A stretch of 64,000 nt of DNA from the NCBI GenBank assembly GCA_934271715.1, contig CAKQRZ010000005.1:54563-118562 (forward strand), written 5' to 3'. The stretch is from an uncultured Alphaproteobacteria bacterium (GTDB lineage Bacteria > Pseudomonadota > Alphaproteobacteria > RF32 > CAG-239). The notes under the pieces are model-generated. The model did no database searches, was not told where the DNA came from, and saw only the letters and a list, made by a program, of their open reading frames with translations. Each line of letters starts with the position of its first letter. Position 1 is the stretch's first letter. Both the position numbers and the translations under genes were made by a program. This document shows positions 1-7,338 of this stretch, piece by piece.

Positions 1-28
1 CGACTGATTTAACTTATATTAGAGGTTT

Positions 29-76
29 CATAAATTTCCCCTTTTTCCATATTATCCGGATGAGGGGAAATTTATG
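29..76. repeat. Long palindrome at window start
   Basis: A perfect 13-bp inverted repeat: CATAAATTTCCCC at 29-41 and GGGGAAATTTATG at 64-76, with a 22-nt spacer. It could be the terminator hairpin of a gene left of the window or a dispersed palindromic element. The remaining sequence before the promoter at 162 shows no convincing gene. Confidence 0.6.
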
Positions 77-161
77 TTATCCCAAATAAATTTAGAAATT
101 TAATCCAACCATGCAAGCCCCGCTTTTTTCCATACAGCTCTTGCATTGCTGTAAAATTTTC

Positions 162-190
162 TTTACTTTCAAACATTGTTTCAGTAAAAT
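162..190 (+). promoter_or_regulatory. Promoter of pilin-1 leader RNA
   Basis: TTTACT (162-167), a 17-nt spacer and TAAAAT (185-190). The same two boxes with the same 17-nt spacing stand before the second copy of this leader at 48723-48751, while the spacer sequences differ. That conservation supports a sigma-70-type promoter. Transcription would start near 197, where the conserved leader begins. Confidence 0.7.
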
Positions 191-196
191 AAATAT

Positions 197-389
197 TGGA
201 TAGGCGATAGTCTGTCTGGGGTGTCGTAGCCTCTTAAGTATAGCGTCTGAACACAAGACGATAAATAGGTGTATCTTCAAGCTAATGGCTGGAAGGTGGC
301 AAAATATGCTATCTTAGGCTAATATGCTGCACTATTTTATACTTAATAGCTTACGAACTTCCAGCTGCTTCATCCAAAGCAGCTTTTTT
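197..389 (+). ncRNA. Structured leader RNA (copy 1) upstream of pilin 1
   Basis: About 190 nt shared with 48758-48945. Conserved blocks include GATAGTCTGTCTGGGG, CCTCTT and a segment containing GCAAAATATGCTA. A hairpin CGTCT (244-248)/AGACG (256-260) has a different loop and length in copy 2. A long-range stem GCTGGAAG (288-295)/CTTCCAGC (358-365) is kept in copy 2 with changed bases. The leader ends in an intrinsic terminator 30 nt before the pilin start, so pilin expression should need read-through. It looks like a riboswitch-type attenuator or a free small RNA. I could not match it to a known riboswitch class, and the c-di-GMP (GEMM) consensus was not evident. Confidence 0.65.
363..389 (+). 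terminator. Intrinsic terminator/attenuator before pilin 1
   Basis: Stem AGCTGCTT (363-370)/AAGCAGCT (377-384) with a 6-nt loop and a T-run to 389. The 5' arm shares three bases (363-365) with the long-range leader stem, so the two helices compete at their junction. Copy 2 has the same arrangement. Confidence 0.75.
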
Positions 390-421
390 GTTGAAATTTA
401 ATAAAATGAAAGGAAGTTACG

Positions 422-1048
422 ATGAAACAAAATCAATCTGGCCGCAGTATGATAGAAATGCTGGGCGTTTTAGCTATTATTGCAGTGCTGTCAGTCGGAG
501 GGATTGCCGGTTACTCCAAGGCGATGAGAATGTGGAAAATGAACAAGACAATCGGAGAATACTCTATGTTTTTTGCCGGACTTCTGGAGCATTTGGATAG
601 CTTAAAATCAGATGAACAGGTTAGGCAAATACCATTGGCAGACACCGTTTATGCGTTGGGGTTGTTACCAGATAGTTATACAAAATCAACCACTACCTTT
701 TATGACACTTTCGGTAATATTGTTTATCCGTATACTAAAAAAGGTGCTGTTTCAGTAAGCATAAAAATCGGCGGTTTTACTGAAAGTGCTGATAATGTAA
801 CCACTACAGAAGGATTTGCAGAAGATTTTTGTTTGGAGTTGTTTAAGAATATAGCTATACCTTTGTCCTCTGAAATTTATTTGGCAAGATCGTGGCAGGG
901 GTCGCATAACATATATTTTTATGGAGCAAAGTATTGTCAAGACGGAGAAAAATGTTTACCTACGGCTACATTAAAAGATTTTCAGGAAGTTTGCGCTTCC
1001 TGTGACAAGAAAAATACCGACTGCGACGTTAGTTTTGAATTTAAATAA
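422..1048 (+). CDS. Type IV prepilin-like protein (pilin 1)
   Basis: 208 residues. A 7-residue leader ending in Gly is followed by RSMIE, so the usual Glu falls at +5 of the mature protein after prepilin peptidase cleavage. A ~25-residue hydrophobic helix (LGVLAIIAVLSVGG onward) then forms the membrane anchor and assembly stalk. The rest is a globular domain with a Cys in the LCLELFK helix and five Cys near the C-terminus. The start has GAAAGGAAG 5 nt upstream. Six more genes in the window share the first ~30 mature residues. Expected role: a pilus or pseudopilus subunit exported through the inner membrane; which fibre is unknown. It ends one base before the convergent dnaG stop. Confidence 0.85.
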   Translation: MKQNQSGRSMIEMLGVLAIIAVLSVGGIAGYSKAMRMWKMNKTIGEYSMFFAGLLEHLDSLKSDEQVRQIPLADTVYALGLLPDSYTKSTTTFYDTFGNIVYPYTKKGAVSVSIKIGGFTESADNVTTTEGFAEDFCLELFKNIAIPLSSEIYLARSWQGSHNIYFYGAKYCQDGEKCLPTATLKDFQEVCASCDKKNTDCDVSFEFK

Positions 1049-1049
1049 G

Positions 1050-2900
1050 CTATTCTTTAGCCAGAATCAAATTATTGCGTTCTGTTACAAGTTGTTGATA
1101 GCGAGTATAAATCTCTGTTGAGTTTTCTGGTTGTTTAGCCATTAAAGCTGTACATTCTTTTAGCTCGCTATCAATTTGTTTTAATTGTATTTCTAATAAT
1201 CCGTTGTCTATTTCAGATTTGAGACTCGGTAGGGTGGATTTTTGGGATTTATACATATTTATTTCCCATAAATCACCAATTTCTGCGGCAAAATTTAGTT
1301 TTAATTTTTCAATCAGGCGTTCGCTGTCCAAGTGTTCGTCTTCTTGATGAATTTCCATAATTTCAGCCAGAATTTTTGCCATTTTAGAATCATTTATTTC
1401 AAAAGCCGTCAATTTTTCTTCGTATTTTTCAATAAGTTCAGGATATAAAAGCATGGCGGCAATAATTCCGCGGATAACCAAATCATTAAGCGGCGGTTTT
1501 TTAACAAAATGATAAATAGGTTCTGTGTCAGGCTTTTTACGTCGCGGCGCATAAGTTTGTTTAATTGGTTGTTCTGACGGCTGCTGAGTGCTGTTTTGCG
1601 CGATTTGAGAGCTTTTATACAGAGAACCTTTGCCAAAAGTGTAATAAATACGCTTTTTCATTTCCTGCGCATAGTAGCTGCGGATTTGCTCATCCTTGAT
1701 TTTTGCCACTTCTTCAAAAGTTTCTTTTTCTATCAGAGCCTTTTGCTCCGGCGTGTCGGTGTCTTTATTCATTTTGCATTTGTGCCACAAAATATCCACC
1801 AGAGGCTTGGCTTTCTGCAAATATTGTTCAAATACCGGCGCTCCAAGGCTGTGCAGCAGTTCATCAGGATCTTTTTTTTCTTTCAGAAAGATGTAGTTGA
1901 CCGAATATCCGGCTTTTAAAATCGGCAGCACGCGGTCTATGGAACGGATAGCCGCTTTAATTCCAGCGCCGTCGCCGTCAAAACACAGGGTAGGGATGCT
2001 GCAGACCCGCCAAGCTTCTAAAATCTGCTCTTCGGTCAAAGCGGTGCCGAGCGGCGCTGTTGCATAGCTGAAATTAAAGCTGTCTAAAGCAATCACATCC
2101 ATATAGCCCTCGCAGATAATGAGTCGCTTGGCGCTGTAAGCCGGTTCGCGGGCGTTGTTCATATTATAAAGAATACGTCGTTTATTAAAAATCGGAGTTT
2201 CCGGCGAATTTAAGTATTTAGGCTGACTGTTATCCATAATGCGTCCGCCGAAAGCAATGACATTGCCTTGCTTGTCCATAATCGGAATCATGACTCTGTC
2301 GCGGAAAAAGTCATGCGGCGCGCGCGATTTATCTTCCGGCACGGCAATAAGCCCGAGCTCGGCCATGTCATGCTCCGATACGCCCTTAGAAGTCAGCAGG
2401 GCTTTCAGCCCGTTTCCGCTCGGCGCATAGCCTAAACGGAACTTTTTGATGGTTTCTTCGCTCAAAGCGCGTTTTTCCTTAAAATACGATAAGCCGTGCG
2501 CCCCGACCGGCATGCGCAGATTTTTTTCAAAATACGCGCAGGCGATATCCATAATCTCGTATAAGGATTTACGTTTCAGGTTTTGCTCTTGGCTTTCTTT
2601 AGACCAGACCGGCAGCTGCATTCCGACTTTATCGGCAAGTTTTTTGACGGCTTCAATAAAGGGCAGGCCGTTGGCGTCCATTTCAAATTTTACAATATCT
2701 CCATGAGCGCCGCAGCCGAAGCAATGATAAAAGCCTTTGCTCTCATTAACTGTGAACGACGGTGTTTTTTCATTGTGAAAAGGGCATAAGCCAAGATACT
2801 CACGCCCTCTTTTGGTCAGTTTTACTTTGCTCCCGACAACATCGGCAATAGAAATTCTACTGCGCAGTTCGTCTAAGAATTTTTGTAAATCATCGTTCAT
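1050..2900 (-). CDS. dnaG: DNA primase DnaG
   Basis: 616 residues, normal for bacterial primase, which makes the RNA primers for replication and works with the DnaB helicase. The N-terminal CHC2 zinc finger uses C39, H42, C60 and C63. The central Toprim catalytic core shows CEGYMDVIAL and the acidic CFDGDGAG motif. The last ~150 residues form the helicase-binding domain. It lies 27 nt after yqeY, so the two are probably co-transcribed. In many proteobacteria dnaG is followed by rpoD; here the next gene is a convergent pilin, so rpoD must be elsewhere. Confidence 0.97.
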   Translation of the reverse strand: MNDDLQKFLDELRSRISIADVVGSKVKLTKRGREYLGLCPFHNEKTPSFTVNESKGFYHCFGCGAHGDIVKFEMDANGLPFIEAVKKLADKVGMQLPVWSKESQEQNLKRKSLYEIMDIACAYFEKNLRMPVGAHGLSYFKEKRALSEETIKKFRLGYAPSGNGLKALLTSKGVSEHDMAELGLIAVPEDKSRAPHDFFRDRVMIPIMDKQGNVIAFGGRIMDNSQPKYLNSPETPIFNKRRILYNMNNAREPAYSAKRLIICEGYMDVIALDSFNFSYATAPLGTALTEEQILEAWRVCSIPTLCFDGDGAGIKAAIRSIDRVLPILKAGYSVNYIFLKEKKDPDELLHSLGAPVFEQYLQKAKPLVDILWHKCKMNKDTDTPEQKALIEKETFEEVAKIKDEQIRSYYAQEMKKRIYYTFGKGSLYKSSQIAQNSTQQPSEQPIKQTYAPRRKKPDTEPIYHFVKKPPLNDLVIRGIIAAMLLYPELIEKYEEKLTAFEINDSKMAKILAEIMEIHQEDEHLDSERLIEKLKLNFAAEIGDLWEINMYKSQKSTLPSLKSEIDNGLLEIQLKQIDSELKECTALMAKQPENSTEIYTRYQQLVTERNNLILAKE

Positions 2901-2927
2901 TATGCAGCCGTTCAGCCTGTTTTTAAC

Positions 2928-3380
2928 TTAGGCCAAGAACTTTTTAATAGCGGCAGAAGCAGCGCCGAAATCCATTTTTCCGGCGTATTTGGCTTTTAAG
3001 GCTCCCATAACTTTACTCATGTCGCGGATGCTTGCGGCACCGGTTTCAGAAATAGCGGCTTTAATAGCTTCGTCAATTTCAGCGGCATCCATTTGTTTCG
3101 GCAAAAAACGGGTAATAACATCAATTTCAGCCTGTTCTTTTTCGGCCAAATCCGGACGGTTGCCCTCGTTATAAATTTTAATAGATTCGTTTCTTTGCTT
3201 AATCATGGTCTGCATCATGGCAAGCAAATCGGCATCGCTGGCTTTTTCCAAACCTTTGGCACGGGCTTCAACATCTTTTTCTTTTTGTCCGGCAATAATT
3301 AGACGCACAGCGCTTACAGTTTTCATATCTTTATTTTTCATAGCTTCTTTCAAGCTGTTTTGCAAATCTTCTCTTAACAT
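2928..3380 (-). CDS. yqeY: GatB/YqeY domain protein
   Basis: 150 residues matching the stand-alone YqeY family: a helical protein related to the tail domain of GatB, starting MLREDLQNSLKEAMKNKD and carrying the typical segment around KGLEKASDADLL. The precise role is unresolved; a link to tRNA-dependent amidation is proposed from the shared domain. It is commonly found next to dnaG in alphaproteobacteria, as here. Shine-Dalgarno AAGGAG stands about 7 nt before the ATG. The full GatCAB operon lies 6 kb away on the other strand. Confidence 0.92.
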   Translation of the reverse strand: MLREDLQNSLKEAMKNKDMKTVSAVRLIIAGQKEKDVEARAKGLEKASDADLLAMMQTMIKQRNESIKIYNEGNRPDLAEKEQAEIDVITRFLPKQMDAAEIDEAIKAAISETGAASIRDMSKVMGALKAKYAGKMDFGAASAAIKKFLA

Positions 3381-3400
3381 ATTTATCTCCTTTAATTTAT

Positions 3401-4234
3401 TTATTCGGCATTTTCCGTAAAACTCAAAATAACGTTTTTTTCTTCCAAACTGCTATCCGGAATCAAAACTCTGAACACGGCGCTGAAGCTAGGCTCCAGC
3501 CGGTCAATAGTCAAAACTTTAACAACTTCGTTCAGCTTTTCGCCCTGTTTGTTGTACAGTTCGGCTTTTATCGGCAAAACCGCCGTTTTCATATCGCTTT
3601 CATTATAAATAAGTCCCGAAACCTCCAGATTTATTTTGCCGCGGCTGGTCATATAGCGGGTTTTTACGCTTTTGAAAATCAGCCCGCGTCCTTTATAAAG
3701 GCTGTACAGCCCCATATTTTTATAGAATCCCTCAAGCTGCGGAATTTTTGAAACAATATAAAAACGGTTGGCATAGCCGATATAAAATGTAAAAGCAAAC
3801 AGCAGCAGCACCAAAGAGCAATTAACCACAAACGGCGAGAAAAACATTTTCATTTTGATTTTGTATTTATCCCACCGGGTGTTGGCAGATGAACTGCCGC
3901 TGAACAAGCCTTTAGTATCTTGCGACAGGCGGTTGAACATTTTTTCAACATCGGCATCAGCCTGCGACTGCGGGCTGACAATCTGCGACTTTACCTGCGG
4001 AGCCGGAGCAGCAGCCGGAGCTTCGGCAGCAGCGCTGCTTTTGGCTGCAGCGGCAGACGGAGCGGAAACCGGCGCCGTAACGGGAACGGCTGCGGGTTCT
4101 GTTTTTTTAACATCTTGCGGACGCACAGTCCAGACTTCGCCGCACTCGGCGCACTTAAACTTTTTGCCCTCAGCCGGAATCTGACCGTCCGGAATCTGAT
4201 AGACAGCATTACATTTTGGACAACTTATTAACAT
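3401..4234 (-). CDS. MJ0042 zinc-ribbon / DUF3426 membrane protein
   Basis: 277 residues from the ATG at 4234, chosen because AGAGG precedes it at the right distance; an in-frame GTG at 4255 has no such site. The N-terminus is a zinc ribbon with two CxxC pairs (CPKC and CAEC). It is followed by an Ala/Pro-rich linker, one transmembrane helix (around SLVLLLFAFTFYIG), and a C-terminal beta domain of DUF3426 type, likely periplasmic. The family is typical of alphaproteobacteria and its function is unknown. It is transcribed toward yqeY-dnaG with a 20-nt gap, and divergently from ftsE. Confidence 0.85.
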   Translation of the reverse strand: MLISCPKCNAVYQIPDGQIPAEGKKFKCAECGEVWTVRPQDVKKTEPAAVPVTAPVSAPSAAAAKSSAAAEAPAAAPAPQVKSQIVSPQSQADADVEKMFNRLSQDTKGLFSGSSSANTRWDKYKIKMKMFFSPFVVNCSLVLLLFAFTFYIGYANRFYIVSKIPQLEGFYKNMGLYSLYKGRGLIFKSVKTRYMTSRGKINLEVSGLIYNESDMKTAVLPIKAELYNKQGEKLNEVVKVLTIDRLEPSFSAVFRVLIPDSSLEEKNVILSFTENAE

Positions 4235-4344
4235 ACTAACCTCTTTTTTTTGCACTATATTCTAAAAATTTGCAGATTAAAAGAAAAAAAGTATTTTATT
4301 AAATAGATTATTGATATATTCTTAAGACAAAATGGGAGGAATGT

Positions 4345-5052
4345 ATGGAAAACAACCAAACAGGCATCAAACAGCCGATTATAGACCTGCAAAATGTTTC
4401 TGTAGGCTATGAACGCAATGAAGATGTTTTGCAAAATGTCTATTTTTCACTTTTGCCGGGGTCTTTTACATTTGTAACCGGCAAAAGCGGCGCCGGAAAA
4501 ACCACACTTTTAAATATGCTGTATCTGATAAAAAAGCCGCATAAAGGGACTTTGAAAGTGTTTGGAAATAATATCAATTTTTCTAACCGCGATACGTTGG
4601 CGGAACTGCGGCAAAAAATAGGCGTGGTATTTCAGGACTTCCGTTTGCTGGAGCATTTGAGCGTGTTTGACAATATCGCTCTGCCGCTCAGAGTGCGGGG
4701 CATGGGCGAAAAGGAAATTTATAAGCGCGTTACAGAATTGCTGCAATGGGTGGAGCTGCATAAGAGCATTTATAAAGTATGCTCGTCGCTTTCCGGCGGT
4801 GAAAAACAGCGCGTAGCTATTGCCAGGGCTGTGATAAACCGTCCGGAGATTTTGTTTGCCGACGAGCCGACCGGCAGCGTTGACGCGGAAATTGCCAACA
4901 AGCTGATGCGTTTGTTTGTGGAGCTTAACAAAGTAGGTACCACCGTAGTTTTGGCCACCCACAACGAGCAATTAACTTCTACATATAACTACCCGCGTAT
5001 TGTGTTGGCTAACCATACGGCTAAGCTATATCCGGCGCTGAAAAAAGTTTAG
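4345..5052 (+). CDS. ftsE: Cell division ATP-binding protein FtsE
   Basis: 235-residue ABC ATPase. Walker A GKSGAGKT is at 46-53, signature LSGGE at 149-153, and Walker B ILFADEP at 169-175. FtsE pairs with the membrane protein FtsX, encoded 13 nt downstream. The complex sits at the divisome and controls periplasmic peptidoglycan hydrolases. A strong GGGAGG precedes the ATG. It is the first gene of an eleven-gene same-strand train that runs to 17083 with tiny gaps or overlaps, so envelope, lipid and amidotransferase genes are probably co-expressed. Confidence 0.95.
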   Translation: MENNQTGIKQPIIDLQNVSVGYERNEDVLQNVYFSLLPGSFTFVTGKSGAGKTTLLNMLYLIKKPHKGTLKVFGNNINFSNRDTLAELRQKIGVVFQDFRLLEHLSVFDNIALPLRVRGMGEKEIYKRVTELLQWVELHKSIYKVCSSLSGGEKQRVAIARAVINRPEILFADEPTGSVDAEIANKLMRLFVELNKVGTTVVLATHNEQLTSTYNYPRIVLANHTAKLYPALKKV

Positions 5053-5065
5053 GGAGAAATTACAG

Positions 5066-5980
5066 ATGAAAAGCGATTTGGTAACGGGACGCCGCAGCGA
5101 AATTAACACCGAAGACGATGACACATCGGCTTTTATGTATGTTTTGACTTCTATCTATATGTATCTTTTTGTGGTGGTGCTGGCGATTGTAATGGCAATT
5201 AACGCTATGGCCGACAACTGGAAAAAAGATATTATGGGGTCGGTTACGGTGCAGATTATTCCGATAGAAGATGAAAGCAAGCATATTGACGAGGCGAAAA
5301 CCCAAGAGATTCAGAACAGAGTCCTGCAATATGTGGAAAATCTGTCTGACGTGGAAAATGTAAAAGCCTTAGACGCGCAAACCGTTGAAAAGCTTATGAC
5401 GCCGTGGCTCGGCAATAAGGTGGATATTTCTTCCCTGCCGATTCCGATGCTGCTGGACGTTAAATTAAAGCCGAATACGGAACTGAATTATGATGAAGTT
5501 ACCCGCGGCCTGCGCCAGATTTCTGAAAACGCTTCTATAGATAACCACAGACTGTGGCTTAACCGTCTGATAAAGTTTGCCTCTTCGCTTAAAAATATGG
5601 CGCTGTCGGTGCTGCTGATGGTTATTTGTATCTGCGCTTTTTCTATTTATTATTCCACCCGCACCAGTTTGGGAATCAATATAAATACCATAGAAATTCT
5701 GCATATTATCGGCGCTAAGGATGACTATATTGCCCGCCAATATGCCAAGAATTTTGCTAAAATCGGCTTTTTTTCCGGTATTATCGGGCTTATGGCGGCG
5801 GTTCCGAGCATTATTTTGGTGGCAAAATACGGAATTTCTACCGGCAGCGGACTGATTAAAGGGGCGCAGCTTTCTACGCTGGCTTGGAGCCTGATTATGG
5901 TTACGCCGCTGTTTTCATCGCTTTACGCTATGGGAACATCTTATTGGACGGTTCGCAAATCTTTGGAGAAAATGGTTTGA
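5066..5980 (+). CDS. ftsX: Cell division protein FtsX
   Basis: 304 residues with the FtsX topology: cytoplasmic N-terminus, transmembrane helix ~23-48, a periplasmic domain (~50-170), then three helices at ~175-197, 232-254 and 268-291. It acts with FtsE to transmit ATP hydrolysis to cell-wall hydrolases at the septum. GGGAG lies just upstream of the start. Its stop overlaps the proposed TTG start of the next gene by four bases, indicating translational coupling. Confidence 0.93.
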   Translation: MKSDLVTGRRSEINTEDDDTSAFMYVLTSIYMYLFVVVLAIVMAINAMADNWKKDIMGSVTVQIIPIEDESKHIDEAKTQEIQNRVLQYVENLSDVENVKALDAQTVEKLMTPWLGNKVDISSLPIPMLLDVKLKPNTELNYDEVTRGLRQISENASIDNHRLWLNRLIKFASSLKNMALSVLLMVICICAFSIYYSTRTSLGININTIEILHIIGAKDDYIARQYAKNFAKIGFFSGIIGLMAAVPSIILVAKYGISTGSGLIKGAQLSTLAWSLIMVTPLFSSLYAMGTSYWTVRKSLEKMV

Positions 5981-6561
5981 TACGGCGCTTGCTTATTTAC
6001 GGCGGATTAAGTTTATTGGCTGCGTGGTGTCTGGGTTTTGTTTACTTTGCGCACTGCATAAACTCGTATGAGATTGATAAAACTGCAAAAACTGACGCTA
6101 TTATAGTTTTGACCGGCGGGCGCAACCGAATTTCCGAGGGCATTAAGCTGCTGAATGATAACTTGGCCGATAAGCTGTTTATTTCCGGAGTTCCGGAAAA
6201 TATCAGCATCCGCCAGATAGAAAAACAAGCAGGCATAGCTGCCGAGGATGAAACCAAAATAGAGCTGGGGCGCAAGGCTAAAAATACTATTGAAAACGCC
6301 ATAGAAACCGAAGAATGGATTAAAAAAAATGACATAAAATCCATTCGGCTGGTAACTTCAAGCTATCATATTCCGCGCAGCCTGCAGGAATTTATTATTT
6401 ATGTGACAAAGGGAAATGATCTAGAAGTTATCCTCAACCCGATTTATTCGCCCAACGTCAGCCTGAAATGGTGGAAAAGCTGGGGGACGTTCCGGCTGCT
6501 GGTTATGGAATACAACAAGTTTTTGGTGGTGTATATCGGTAGGCACCTGCATATTTATTAA
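5977..6561 (+). CDS. YdcF/SanA-like DUF218 membrane protein
   Basis: 194 residues from a TTG at 5977. I prefer this start to the longer in-frame ORF because it overlaps the ftsX stop (TTGA), GGAG lies 8 nt upstream, and the protein then begins with an arginine-rich stretch and a transmembrane helix (~5-25) as in the family. The DUF218 core shows AIIVLTGG near residue 43 and the conserved SSYHIPRS segment. Family members such as SanA and ElyC are linked to envelope integrity and lipid-carrier metabolism; the exact substrate here is unknown. It sits between ftsX and plsC. Confidence 0.85.
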   Translation: MIRRLLIYGGLSLLAAWCLGFVYFAHCINSYEIDKTAKTDAIIVLTGGRNRISEGIKLLNDNLADKLFISGVPENISIRQIEKQAGIAAEDETKIELGRKAKNTIENAIETEEWIKKNDIKSIRLVTSSYHIPRSLQEFIIYVTKGNDLEVILNPIYSPNVSLKWWKSWGTFRLLVMEYNKFLVVYIGRHLHIY

Positions 6562-6573
6562 GGAGAAAACAAC

Positions 6574-7338
6574 ATGCTGTTTATTCGTTCTTTACTGACT
6601 AATATTTTCTTTTTCGGAACTTTGGGTATCGGCTGCATTATTCAGCTGCCGCTGGCTCTGCTGCCGCAGAAAGTTACCATATTTTATTGGGACAGAATGA
6701 TTATGCCTATAGCTTTGTTCTGGGTACGCTTTTTCGGCGGTATAAAGCTGGAACTGCGCGGGGCGGAAAATATCCGCCATCACGATGTTTTATATGCCTG
6801 CAAACACGAATCGGCACTGGAAACCTATTCTTTTACCCAGTTTTCTCCGACCACCACCTATATTTTGAAGCGTGAACTGATTTTTCTGCCGTTTTTCGGC
6901 TGGTCTCAGTATTTTTACGGTATGATACCCGTCAACCGCAAAGGCGGCGCCAGCGCTATGAAGCATATGCTTACTGAAGTAAAAAAGAAAACCGACGCCG
7001 GCCGTCCGGTTGTGATTTTTCCGGAAGGAACACGCTGCAAGCCGGGGTCTACCAAAGGCTATAAGTCCGGCATTTTCTTTTTGGGAGAAAATTTGGATTT
7101 GCCGATTGTTCCGGTTGCTATAAACACCGGTCTGTTTTGGGCGAAAAATTCGTTTTTGCGCTATCCGGGGACGGCGGTGTTTGAATTTTTGCCGCCAATC
7201 AGTGCTAAAGGCAAGACCAAAGAAGAATTTATGACGGAATTACAGTCTGTTATAGAAAATAAATGCGCCGAGCTGAATGCCGAAGCCGTGAAAAAATATC
7301 CGTATGTAGCTAAAATGCTGGCCGAAAAGGAGAAATAA
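6574..7338 (+). CDS. plsC: 1-acyl-sn-glycerol-3-phosphate acyltransferase
   Basis: 254 residues. PlsC transfers an acyl chain to lysophosphatidic acid to make phosphatidic acid at the inner membrane. The catalytic motif is H78-x4-E83 (KHESALETY), an Asp-to-Glu variant of the usual HX4D that I recall from alphaproteobacterial members. The substrate motif FPEGTR is at 149-154. One or two hydrophobic helices occupy the first ~55 residues. AAGGAG precedes the ATG, and the stop abuts the sppA start. Confidence 0.92.
   Translation: MLFIRSLLTNIFFFGTLGIGCIIQLPLALLPQKVTIFYWDRMIMPIALFWVRFFGGIKLELRGAENIRHHDVLYACKHESALETYSFTQFSPTTTYILKRELIFLPFFGWSQYFYGMIPVNRKGGASAMKHMLTEVKKKTDAGRPVVIFPEGTRCKPGSTKGYKSGIFFLGENLDLPIVPVAINTGLFWAKNSFLRYPGTAVFEFLPPISAKGKTKEEFMTELQSVIENKCAELNAEAVKKYPYVAKMLAEKEK

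Noticed and set aside
5884..5976. Longer N-terminus of the DUF218 gene overlapping ftsX
   Set aside because: It would add 31 residues read through ftsX in another frame. The TTG at 5977 has a ribosome site and gives the expected membrane-anchor start.
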